Program-made: the position numbers and the translations under genes
Assembly (NCBI RefSeq): GCF_044962685.1
Contig: NZ_JBBKTX010000018.1
Location: forward strand, 1 to 64,000
From: Oceanobacter antarcticus
Lineage (GTDB): Bacteria; Pseudomonadota; Gammaproteobacteria; Pseudomonadales; Oceanobacteraceae
Reading direction: 5' to 3'
Length of the DNA: 64,000 nt
Shown here: piece by piece, positions 24,190 to 32,212 of the stretch
Position numbering within the stretch: the stretch's first letter is position 1
Layout: every line of letters begins with the position of its first letter
The notes under the pieces: model-generated
What the model was told of the DNA's origin: nothing
The model's input: only the letters and a program-made list of their open reading frames with translations
Database searches by the model: none

Positions 24190-24468
24190 ATGAGTACCAT
24201 TACCCGCCAGGAATTTTTTGACGAATACCGCCCGATAACCAACGTCTTTAACCAACAGGCCGACTACAACGGTTGCCTGATGGCGGCCAACGGGCAGGAA
24301 TACCAACGAGTGCTGCTGATTATGCAAGAATCCCCGGAATGCGTCTGGACCTGCCTGGAAGGCAGCGATGGCTTGCCGGTACTGAACAACGGCTTTACCG
24401 CGTTAAACAGCAAAGGCTATGTGGTGACCGAAGAAGCCGCCGAGATGTTTGTGGAAGTGGTAGGGTAG
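24190..24468 (+). CDS. Small hypothetical protein
   Basis: The 92-residue acidic protein begins MSTITRQEFFDEYRPITNVF and ends EEAAEMFVEVVG. CCGGAGAG upstream of ATG 24190 gives a good ribosome binding site. No transmembrane segment, signal peptide or known motif is visible, and the mix of W, C and acidic residues looks like a folded cytosolic protein. It is divergent from the ABM-like gene and precedes the HNH nuclease by 179 bases in the same direction. I do not recognise the family. Confidence 0.6.
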   Translation: MSTITRQEFFDEYRPITNVFNQQADYNGCLMAANGQEYQRVLLIMQESPECVWTCLEGSDGLPVLNNGFTALNSKGYVVTEEAAEMFVEVVG

Positions 24469-24647
24469 TAGCCAGCGGCGTCGGGCACCGCGGCCCGCTC
24501 TCCCAGAGGCTACCAGGGGTTAAGCTATCTTCAACGTTAACGGCTAACGTGCTGATTGAGGGGGTGGGGAAGAAAGCGTCACCACAAATTATTTTCTCCA
24601 TCGAGTGGTGGTGTTAGCCTGATTCATCACCTTGAAAGGACTTTGCC

Positions 24648-25460
24648 GTGGCTGCTGTTAATCTCTGGACTCGTGAACAACTGCTGGTCGCCTTTTTCCT
24701 TTATTGTCGGATTCCATTCGGGAAATTTCATGCACGCAACCCAGAAATTATCCGTTACGCCCAGCTGATTAGCCGGACTCCTGATGCGCTTGTTTTGAAG
24801 CTGACGAATCTTGCTAGTCTTGATCCTGCCATTCGGCGTTCTGGCCGCAAAGGGATGTCGAATACATCCAAAGCTGATAGAGCGATGTGGGACGAGATGA
24901 ATGCCGACTGGGAGGCTTTCGCACTCGGCTCTCGGCAAGCGATAGAGCAGTTGGATCAGACTCACGAGTTGGTTAACGAACTGAATATGGAGATAGAAGA
25001 GGGCTGTGAAGTACAAGGTGAGCCGGTCAGTTCTGTAGGCGACGATCGAATAGTCGCGACTAAAGCCCGAGTAGGCCAGTCGCTGTTTCGCCAAGCTGTA
25101 CTGAGTGCCTACCAAAGCCGCTGCTGCATCAGTGGGTTATCGCATCCTAAATTTTTGATCGCGAGCCATATTGTTCCCTGGCGCGATGACCCAAAAAATC
25201 GTTTAAATCCTCATAACGGACTGTGCTTGTCTGTGTTGCACGATCGGGCATTTGATCAAGGCTTGATTGCTATTACAGATGATTTGACCGTGATCGTATC
25301 AACGCAGCTCAAAAAAGCGCCAGATAATTTTATAACAGCAACCGTGTTGGCGTACGAAGGTAAACGACTTGAATTACCAGGGAAGTTTCAGCCGGATGCC
25401 GAGTTACTTCGGTATCATCGTTGCTCAATCTATTCTTCGGATGCCATAGAAGAGTATTAA
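24648..25460 (+). CDS. HNH endonuclease
   Basis: The 270-residue protein starts at GTG 24648, with AAAGGA about eight bases upstream. Its C-terminal third carries an HNH_2-type nuclease motif: CCISGL (C159-C160), IASHIVPW (H174), LNPHNGLCL (N190) and LHDRAFD (H198). The N-terminal part (LFLYCRIPFG-like, residues 12-60) matches the helical domain seen in many putative restriction HNH proteins. It could be a solitary restriction or defence nuclease. It converges on a Fic gene; the two stop codons overlap in TTAA (25457-25460). Confidence 0.85.
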   Translation: MAAVNLWTREQLLVAFFLYCRIPFGKFHARNPEIIRYAQLISRTPDALVLKLTNLASLDPAIRRSGRKGMSNTSKADRAMWDEMNADWEAFALGSRQAIEQLDQTHELVNELNMEIEEGCEVQGEPVSSVGDDRIVATKARVGQSLFRQAVLSAYQSRCCISGLSHPKFLIASHIVPWRDDPKNRLNPHNGLCLSVLHDRAFDQGLIAITDDLTVIVSTQLKKAPDNFITATVLAYEGKRLELPGKFQPDAELLRYHRCSIYSSDAIEEY

Positions 25461-26572
25461 CTAGTTCTATACCTCGTACTCCGCCCACCACCAGGCAGTT
25501 TTTTAATACATCCTTTAGCCAACAGGTCGGCCAGATGGCGGGTGGCCGTGGCTTTGCTCACCTTGGCGACTTTCTGATACTGGCTGGCACTGATGCCGTT
25601 TTCAAAGCCTTTTTCTCCTCCATCCAGCAAACGGTTCAGGACTTTTATTTGTTCCGGGCTTAGCCCTGTGTGGCGGAATTGTTGCCAATATTGAGCTTTG
25701 GCCAGTGTGTGTTCAATATCGTTCAAGGCCTGGTCGAGGGTGTGTTGCAGAATATCGAGAAACCACATCAGCCATTCAGTGATGTCCATATCGCCGCGCT
25801 GGATGGTTTCCAGTCTGTCGTAGTATTCGGTGCGATGAGTCAGTATGGCCGCCGACATGGCGTACAGACGAATGCTTTGCTGGTCGGCTTGCGCCAGTGC
25901 CATGTCCGTGAGGGCGCGGGTAATGCGACCGTTACCGTCGTCGAAGGGGTGCAGGGTGACAAACCATAGGTGTGCCAGCGCTGCGCGCAGCAGTGGGTCG
26001 AGCAATGGATCGGTCTGGCTGTTTTGAAACCATTGCAGGAAGGCGTCGACTTCTGCGTTCAGGGTGGTGCGGGGGGGCGCTTCGAAGTGGACGACTGGCT
26101 GGTCAATGCGGCCAGATACCACTTGCATCGGTTCGTCGCCGCGTAGTGTTCCGACCAGTACCGGTCTGCTTGTGAGTACCGATTCTGGCGCCGGAAATAA
26201 CCACCGGTGCCATTGGCACAAACGTTTTAGTGTTAACGGTAATTGCACGTTCTGGATGGCATCAAGCAGCATTTGACTGATGCCTTCGGATTGGTCGGTT
26301 ACCGGGTACGGTTGTGCTTCGTCGACGCCCAGCCGCCGGGCCAGCGAAGAGCGTACGGAGCTGGCGTTGAGGGTTTCATTTTCAATCGCCGAGGATGACA
26401 GGATGTTGTTCAGCAAGGTGTCGAGGGTTTGTTGCTCTCCTGGGTGCATTGTTGTCTTGCCTAACAGGATGCCAAGCTGCAGACGTACTTGGCGTAGACG
26501 CGGCTGTATCCGGCTGTCATCCCATAAAAAGTGTGGCCATGTTGGCTGCTGCCAGATCCAGGTGGTGTCCAT
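25457..26572 (-). CDS. Fic-family AMPylase with N-terminal DUF4172 domain
   Basis: Fic proteins transfer AMP (or related groups) from nucleotides to target proteins. The 371-residue protein opens with the DUF4172 pattern TWIWQQPTWPHFLWD. It has an inhibitory-helix motif S60-S-A-I-E64-N65 that fits [ST]xxxE[GN], and the catalytic loop HPFDDGNGRITR at H208-R219. A C-terminal winged helix (SKATATRHLADLLAKGCIKK) follows. Because the inhibitory motif lies N-terminal to the Fic core, it belongs to the class in which one chain regulates itself. I start at ATG 26572, where the DUF4172 motif begins, although the ribosome binding site is weak. No separate antitoxin gene is seen. Confidence 0.9.
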   Translation of the reverse strand: MDTTWIWQQPTWPHFLWDDSRIQPRLRQVRLQLGILLGKTTMHPGEQQTLDTLLNNILSSSAIENETLNASSVRSSLARRLGVDEAQPYPVTDQSEGISQMLLDAIQNVQLPLTLKRLCQWHRWLFPAPESVLTSRPVLVGTLRGDEPMQVVSGRIDQPVVHFEAPPRTTLNAEVDAFLQWFQNSQTDPLLDPLLRAALAHLWFVTLHPFDDGNGRITRALTDMALAQADQQSIRLYAMSAAILTHRTEYYDRLETIQRGDMDITEWLMWFLDILQHTLDQALNDIEHTLAKAQYWQQFRHTGLSPEQIKVLNRLLDGGEKGFENGISASQYQKVAKVSKATATRHLADLLAKGCIKKLPGGGRSTRYRTS

Positions 26573-26675
26573 TGAGTGTGTTCGTTTTTTAGTCGGTGAG
26601 CCAATTATTACGGGTATTCGGCTCAAAATTCAAGCCGAATGGCGCATGTGTTCGGCTCATCTTTGTGTTTGGCCG

Positions 26676-27317
26676 TTATCCAATACGGATCAGCAGTTCC
26701 AGTGCTTGTTCGAGCCGGTCGGTGATGTTGTCCATTTCCAGTATGTGTTGCTGGATGTCTGCTCCGAAAGCAATCAGCCCGAACAATTGGAAGCTGAATT
26801 CGTTGACGGGTTTGACCTGCCAGTCGTTGGCTTTATAGACGTCGAGGAATTCCGGTTGCTGGAAAGCGAGGGCGTCCAGTCGTTTGAGAATGCGTTGTTT
26901 GAGTTCTTCATGGTAGTCGAGGTCTTCCGGGTCGATTGTGCGGTCGAGGAAGGGTTCGCAGTCGTAGATCATGTAGGGCAGTGTTTGTTTTTCGGTGATG
27001 GCTCGGTAACGCTGGCGAATATGAATGTTCAGCAGCATTCGGCCGTCGTCGAGGGTTTCGAGCAGTTGTGGTTGGCCGGCCGAAAATATCGGGTAGGGTT
27101 TGTAGGTGGCTTGGTTGCTATGCAGCGCTGTTTCCAGATCTTGGTTGGGTTTGGCCGGGCTGAGTAGTTTTTGGGTATGGCAGATGGCAACGGGGGTGTG
27201 GCTGTCGAGGCAGTGTTGAATCATGTTGCGGTAGCGCGGTTCGAACACATGCAAGGGGAATACGGTGCCGGGGAAGGTAACGCAGTCCGGGATGGGGAAG
27301 ATACAAATCTCAGTCAT
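26676..27317 (-). CDS. LON-substrate-binding-domain protein
   Basis: The 213-residue protein starts MTEICIFPIPDCVTFPGTVF and continues PLHVFEPRYRNMI, the hallmark of the N-terminal (PUA-like) domain of Lon protease. No AAA+ or protease domain follows, so it is one of the stand-alone LON-domain proteins whose role is not established. GGAGG precedes ATG 27317. It lies head-to-tail 103 bases upstream of the Fic gene and could be co-transcribed with it. Confidence 0.85.
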   Translation of the reverse strand: MTEICIFPIPDCVTFPGTVFPLHVFEPRYRNMIQHCLDSHTPVAICHTQKLLSPAKPNQDLETALHSNQATYKPYPIFSAGQPQLLETLDDGRMLLNIHIRQRYRAITEKQTLPYMIYDCEPFLDRTIDPEDLDYHEELKQRILKRLDALAFQQPEFLDVYKANDWQVKPVNEFSFQLFGLIAFGADIQQHILEMDNITDRLEQALELLIRIG

Positions 27318-27707
27318 GGGTGGCCTCCGGAGCGGGTGTGGGCAAGTGTGACTCTATGGCAATCTCTCTTTATACCCTGATGACTGCGGTTGGACGATTA
27401 AGGATCGCTATGGCGGGATAACTCAGGAACTCTGGTATTGGGGTATGCTTCCAGGGTGCACAGGGCATTGATCACTTCAGTCTGATCTCTGAACACAGTG
27501 ACCCAAACCGACCCAACCCAACCAGTAGCCGGAGGCAGCCATCAGTGTATGTCTTCGAGGGTGGTGTAGGCCTGCTGATATATCCTCAACGCTGAGCTCT
27601 TTGTTCAGGTTGGGGTTCCTCGAAATTGCTCTGTGATCATGGCTAATTCATGGATGCAATATGGCGGAACTTGGCGGCTTGGCGAACTCCAGTGTCAAAT
27701 TATTTCC
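27318..27707. other. 390-base intergenic region, no gene recognised
   Basis: I see no gene with family similarity, no strong hairpin terminator and no tRNA. The stretch has a C-rich run (ACCCAAACCGACCCAACCC around 27502-27520) and several short open frames without convincing ribosome binding sites. It should hold the promoter of the LON-domain gene (near 27318-27400) and the end of the gamma-carbonic-anhydrase transcript. Confidence 0.4.
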
Positions 27708-28256
27708 CTACGCTTGGTCATAACCCTCGGCCAGGTGTTTGTCCTTCAGTTTTACGTAGTTCCCGGCTCCGTAAGTGAAAAAACTGCGTTCCTTGGCGGT
27801 GATTTCCCGTACCGGTTTGGCGGGCGTTCCCATGTAGACCCAGCCACTTTTGAGTACCTTGCCGGGGGTGACGGTGGCACCGGCACCAACGATAACGTCG
27901 TCTTCCACTATGGCACCGTCCATGATCATGGATTTCATCCCGACCAGAACGCGGTTACCGATGGTACAGCCGTGCAGCATGGCTTGATGGCCGATGGTGA
28001 CGTCGTCACCGATGATCAGCGGGTAGCCTCCGGGGTTGTAGTCGCTGGCGTGGGTGATGTGGAGCACCGCGCCATCCTGCACGCTGGTGCGGGCACCAAT
28101 GCGGATGTGGTGCATATCGCCACGAATCACCGCCAGTGGCCAAACCGAACTGTCATCGCCCAGTTGTACGTCGCCAATCACTACGGCACTGATGTCGACA
28201 AAGGCGCGTTGGCCGAGTGTGGGGGTCTGACCCTGATAGCTGCGTACGCTTTTCAT
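27708..28256 (-). CDS. Gamma-carbonic-anhydrase-like hexapeptide protein (YrdA type)
   Basis: The 182-residue protein is a left-handed beta-helix, with hexapeptide repeats from about residue 15 to 150 (VVIGDVQLGDDSSVWPLAVI and others). Candidate zinc ligands are in RGDMHHIRIG, VLHITH (H66) and IGHQAMLHG (H90, H95). The family includes true gamma-carbonic anhydrases and many YrdA-like proteins whose activity is unproven. AGGAG eight bases upstream fixes the start at ATG 28256. It is divergent from the ene-reductase gene across 182 bases. Confidence 0.92.
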   Translation of the reverse strand: MKSVRSYQGQTPTLGQRAFVDISAVVIGDVQLGDDSSVWPLAVIRGDMHHIRIGARTSVQDGAVLHITHASDYNPGGYPLIIGDDVTIGHQAMLHGCTIGNRVLVGMKSMIMDGAIVEDDVIVGAGATVTPGKVLKSGWVYMGTPAKPVREITAKERSFFTYGAGNYVKLKDKHLAEGYDQA

Positions 28257-28438
28257 CGCGCGGTACTCCTGTGTTGTTGGTCGGATGTTGTGGAGGCGGT
28301 ATTGTGAATATTGTGTTGTCAATTACCCGCTGGCTGATCTGCTGGTGCAACAATGTGTCTCGAGTCGGGCGGGTGAAATCCGTCGTTACTGTACTCATAT
28401 TAGAGCTTCCCCACCATTCACTTGCTAGAGATCTGTTT

Positions 28439-29512
28439 ATGTCGAATCTGGATGTGTTGTTTACTCCTGTGTCATTGGGTGACGTTGAAATTGCCAACCG
28501 GTTTGTAATGGCGCCACTGACCCGCTGCCGGGCAATTGACCACCTGCCTAACGCATTGATGGCAGAATATTATTCCCAACGTGCCAGCGCCGGTCTGGTG
28601 ATTACCGAATGCACGATGGTCACGGAAGCAACGTCGGCGTTTGGTAATGACCCTGGCGTGTATTCTGCCGAGCAAGTAGAAGGCTGGAAGCAAACAGCCG
28701 CTGCGGTACACGCCAAAGGCGGCAAGATTTTTATGCAGATATGGCACGCTGGCCGGGCTGCGCATCCTTTGTTGAACGGTGGCAAGGAAGCAGTCTCTGC
28801 CAGCGCAATTGCGATTGAAGATGAAGTCCACACGCCGGAAGGCAAAAAGCCTTACACCGTACCGCGTGCACTGACAAAAGATGAAATCGCCAGCATCGTG
28901 CAAGATTTCCGCCGCGCCGCCGCGAATGCGATCAGCGCCGGTTTTGATGGCATCGAAGTGCATGGTGCCAATGGCTATCTGATCGACCAGTTCCTGCGCG
29001 ACAAGGCCAACCAGCGTACCGATGAATACGGCGGCCCGTTGGAAAATCGCGCGCGTTTGCTGTTTGAAGTACTGGAAGCGGTGACGGCTGAAATTGGCAG
29101 TCGCCGGGTGGGTTTGCGCTTGTCGCCGCTAAACAGTTTTAACAGCATGGCCGACAGCGACCCGATGGGCTGGATGCAATATCTGGCCACCGAGTTGAAT
29201 CGTTTTGACCTGGCGTATTTGCATGTTATGCGGGCGGACTTTTTTGGCATTCAAAGTGGCGACGTGCTGACGGTTGCCCGTGAGTACTATAACGGCCAAC
29301 TGATGGTCAATATGGGTTACAGCCCGGAAGAAGCGGCGGCGACTGTAGCGGCCACCAAGGCTGATGTGGTGGCATTTGGTACTGGTCTGCTGGCCAATCC
29401 GGATTTGCCTGAGCGCGTCAAGGCGGGTGCCGAGTTGAACACACCCAACCCGGACACTTTTTACAGCTCCGGGGTGGAAGGTTATACCGACTATCCGTTT
29501 ATGAACGCCTGA
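28439..29512 (+). CDS. nemA: Old-yellow-enzyme-type alkene reductase
   Basis: The 357-residue TIM-barrel flavoprotein reduces activated C=C bonds and, in NemA, nitro compounds and N-ethylmaleimide, using NADPH and FMN. Landmarks are NRFVMAPLTRCRA, QIWHAGRAAHP, and VHGANGYLIDQFLRDKANQR with the catalytic pair H175/N178 and Y180. ATG 28439 starts exactly at the family N-terminus (SNLDVLFTPVSLG); the frame is open further upstream without family match. The intergenic region shared with the carbonic-anhydrase gene probably holds both promoters; I see no obvious NemR site. Confidence 0.92.
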   Translation: MSNLDVLFTPVSLGDVEIANRFVMAPLTRCRAIDHLPNALMAEYYSQRASAGLVITECTMVTEATSAFGNDPGVYSAEQVEGWKQTAAAVHAKGGKIFMQIWHAGRAAHPLLNGGKEAVSASAIAIEDEVHTPEGKKPYTVPRALTKDEIASIVQDFRRAAANAISAGFDGIEVHGANGYLIDQFLRDKANQRTDEYGGPLENRARLLFEVLEAVTAEIGSRRVGLRLSPLNSFNSMADSDPMGWMQYLATELNRFDLAYLHVMRADFFGIQSGDVLTVAREYYNGQLMVNMGYSPEEAAATVAATKADVVAFGTGLLANPDLPERVKAGAELNTPNPDTFYSSGVEGYTDYPFMNA

Positions 29513-29555
29513 GTCCGAGGCGTTATACCGACAGGTTCATGGCGGCGCGTATCCT

Positions 29556-29579
29556 GGGAGTGCCTGCTGCCATGCAGGC
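29556..29579 (+). repeat. REP-like element, short copy D with compensated stem
   Basis: GGGAG is followed by GCCTGC-TGCCAT-GCAGGC. Compared with copies A-C (GCCAGC / GCTGGC), the stem differs by one base on each arm so that pairing is kept, while the TGCCAT loop is the same as in copy A. The distal part of the element is not recognisable here. It lies between nemA and prlC. Confidence 0.6.
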
Positions 29580-29702
29580 TCCCGCTGGATTGAACCCTGC
29601 AACACTGATAGCGAAAATGTATCGTTGCAGGATTCTCCTTGAATTGTCGCGTATTGCCCCAAATACTCTGTCTATTGCCCCTTCGATTACGGATGACTAT
29701 TC

Positions 29703-31793
29703 ATGACCAATCCTTTGCTTGAAGATCAGCTGTTGCCAGCGTTTTCGGCGATTCAGCCTGAGCATATACAGCCTGCTATTGAATCCCTGTTGAAGCGTAA
29801 TCGCGAGCGTCTGGCGCAATTACTGGCCGATCTCAAAGCGTCGGGTGCGGCACCGGGTTGGGATAATCTGGCGGCTCCGCTAGAGCAGTGGGATGACGAG
29901 CTGAACAAGGCCTGGTCGCCCGTCGGGCATTTGAATGGCGTGCAAAACTCGGATGAGTTACGCGCAGCCTACAACGCCTGTTTGCCGTTATTGAGCCAGT
30001 ACAGCACCGAAATCGGTCAAAATGCCGAGTTGTGCAATGCCTACAAAGCGCTGAAGGCGTCAGCGGAATTTGCGTCGTTGACTGTGCAGCAGCAAACCAC
30101 GATCAATAATGAACTGCGTGATTTCCACCTTGCCGGTGTCGATTTACCCGCCGAGAAAAAGCAGCGTTTTGGCGACATCAGCCAGCGGCTGTCGGAAATT
30201 ACCAGCAAGTTCAGCGAGAATGTGCTGGATGCGACCCATGCCTGGCACAAACACATCACCGATGAAGCCGAGTTGGCGGGCTTGCCCGACAGCGCCAAAT
30301 CCCTGCTGGCGCAACTGGCGCAGCAGAAAGAGCTGGACGGTTACCTGATTACACTGGATTTTCCGTCTTTCTATCCGGTGCTGACCTATGCCGATAACCG
30401 TGAGCTGCGTAAAGAGGTGTATACCGCCAACGTCACCCGAGCCTCAGACGTTGGCCCAAATGCCGGTGAATTTGATAACTCCGGGCTAATGCTGGAAATC
30501 CTGCAATTGCGTTATGAGCAGGCGCAGCTGCTGGGCTACGAGAGTTATGCGGCGTTGTCGTTGGCGAGTAAAATGGCTGAGTCACCCGCTCAGGTACTGG
30601 AATTTCTTGATGATCTGGCGAAAAAAGCCAAGCCGCAGGCGGAGCGCGAAATAGCGGAACTGAAGCAATTTGCCAAAGACGACTACAACGCCGACGATCT
30701 GCAGCCCTGGGATGTGGGCTATTACGCCGAAAAATTGCGGCAACAGCGTTACGCCATTTCGCAGGAAGACATTCGCCCGTACTTGCCGGTTAATACCGTG
30801 ATCAAGGGGATGTTTGAAACGGTCTCGCGTTTGTTCGACCTGGAGTTTGTCGAGCAGCAGGATTTTGACAGCTATCATCCAGATGTGCGTTTTTTTGAAA
30901 TTCACAAAGATGGCCAGCATCTGGCGTCTTTCTATCTCGATCTTTACGCCCGTGCGAAAAAACGCGGGGGTGCCTGGATGGATGTTTGCCGGACGCGCCG
31001 CCAGACTGCAGCGGGACTGCAACTGCCGGTCGCTTATCTGGTGTGTAACTTCACCCCGCCAGTGGGCGAACAGCCAGCGCTGCTAACCCATGACGAGCTG
31101 ACCACCTTGTTCCACGAATTTGGCCATGGCTTGCACCATATGCTGACCCGTATGGACGTCGCGGCGGTGAGTGGTATTTCCGGCGTTGCCTGGGATGCGG
31201 TGGAGCTGCCAAGCCAGTTTCTGGAAAACTGGTGTTACGAGCCGGAGGCACTGGCGTTTATTTCTGGACACTATTTGCATAAAAACGGGCAACCTGGCGA
31301 GCCGCTGCCAAAAGCGCTGCTCGACAAGTTGCTGGCAGCGAAGAATTTCCAGAGCGCCATGGGCACCATGCGGCAGATCGAATTTTCGTTGTTTGATTTC
31401 CGCCTGCATCACGAATTCCGTGATCAGGGTGCGGATGTTCAGGCGTTGCTGAATGATGTCCGCAGCCAGGTAACCGTCGTGCCGATTGTGCCGTTCAGCC
31501 GTTTCCAGCACAGCTTTACCCATATTTTTGCGGGTGGCTACGCGGCGGGTTATTACTCCTACAAGTGGGCCGAGGTGTTGAGTGCCGATGCCTTTTCGCG
31601 CTTTGAAGACGAAGGTATTTTTAACAAGCAGACGGGCTTGAGCTTTCTTGATGAGATCCTCAGCCAGGGCGGCAGTCGCGAAGCGGCGCAGTTGTTCGAG
31701 AACTTCCGCGGCCGTGCGCCATCGGTCGAGCCACTGTTGCGCCACTGCGGTATCGACCTGCCACAATCCACCACTGAAGACGAGATTGCCTGA
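29703..31793 (+). CDS. prlC: Oligopeptidase A (M3 metallopeptidase)
   Basis: PrlC/OpdA is a cytosolic zinc peptidase that degrades peptides, including cleaved signal peptides. The 696-residue protein begins NPLLEDQLLPAFSAIQPEHI, as in E. coli OpdA. It contains the M3 zinc motif HEFGH at 471-475, with the downstream glutamate in the segment VELPSQFLENW. Length is that of the family. It overlaps yheV by one base (TGATG), an arrangement that suggests coupled translation. Confidence 0.96.
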   Translation: MTNPLLEDQLLPAFSAIQPEHIQPAIESLLKRNRERLAQLLADLKASGAAPGWDNLAAPLEQWDDELNKAWSPVGHLNGVQNSDELRAAYNACLPLLSQYSTEIGQNAELCNAYKALKASAEFASLTVQQQTTINNELRDFHLAGVDLPAEKKQRFGDISQRLSEITSKFSENVLDATHAWHKHITDEAELAGLPDSAKSLLAQLAQQKELDGYLITLDFPSFYPVLTYADNRELRKEVYTANVTRASDVGPNAGEFDNSGLMLEILQLRYEQAQLLGYESYAALSLASKMAESPAQVLEFLDDLAKKAKPQAEREIAELKQFAKDDYNADDLQPWDVGYYAEKLRQQRYAISQEDIRPYLPVNTVIKGMFETVSRLFDLEFVEQQDFDSYHPDVRFFEIHKDGQHLASFYLDLYARAKKRGGAWMDVCRTRRQTAAGLQLPVAYLVCNFTPPVGEQPALLTHDELTTLFHEFGHGLHHMLTRMDVAAVSGISGVAWDAVELPSQFLENWCYEPEALAFISGHYLHKNGQPGEPLPKALLDKLLAAKNFQSAMGTMRQIEFSLFDFRLHHEFRDQGADVQALLNDVRSQVTVVPIVPFSRFQHSFTHIFAGGYAAGYYSYKWAEVLSADAFSRFEDEGIFNKQTGLSFLDEILSQGGSREAAQLFENFRGRAPSVEPLLRHCGIDLPQSTTEDEIA

Positions 31794-32080
31794 TGACAGT
31801 CATCCAACGTCAACGTCCGCGCCGTTTTATTGCCGGTGCGGTCTGTCCCAAATGCGCCGAGATGGATCGGCTGGTGATGTTCAGCAATGAAGCCGGGGAA
31901 GAAGTGCGTGAATGCGTGAGCTGCGGTTACACGCAAACCACCTCGGAACAGGCTGTTGAAGATGAACAGAATAACCTCGCCACCGAACTTGCCACTCGGG
32001 TAACACCGCTGGATGGCAAGGCGCTGCTGGATGAGGAAGAGCAGCCGCTGAGAATTATCGGCCTGACGCCTGACGCCTGA
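31793..32080 (+). CDS. yheV: YheV-type small zinc-ribbon protein
   Basis: The 95-residue protein has two CxxC pairs, CPKC near residue 18 and CVSC near residue 37, forming a zinc ribbon, and the FIAGAVCPKCAEMDRLVMF signature of YheV (DUF2387). Function is unknown. It is translationally coupled to prlC. The 132 bases after it contain a modest hairpin (GGGCGT 32120-32125 / ACGCCC 32134-32139) that may end the transcript. Confidence 0.9.
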   Translation: MTVIQRQRPRRFIAGAVCPKCAEMDRLVMFSNEAGEEVRECVSCGYTQTTSEQAVEDEQNNLATELATRVTPLDGKALLDEEEQPLRIIGLTPDA

Positions 32081-32212
32081 TTGTCGTCAAGGTCTGACGT
32101 ACGTCTGCTGCTGAACGTTGGGCGTTAGGTCTGACGCCCGACATCCGACCGCTGGAGCACATTTTAACTTGGTCGCGGCGGCTTCGGTCGTTAGACTGGC
32201 GCTCTTGCCAAC

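Noticed and set aside
26280..27167. 295-codon plus-strand frame opposite the Fic and LON-domain genes
   Set aside because: It spans two well-supported minus-strand genes and has no family resemblance.
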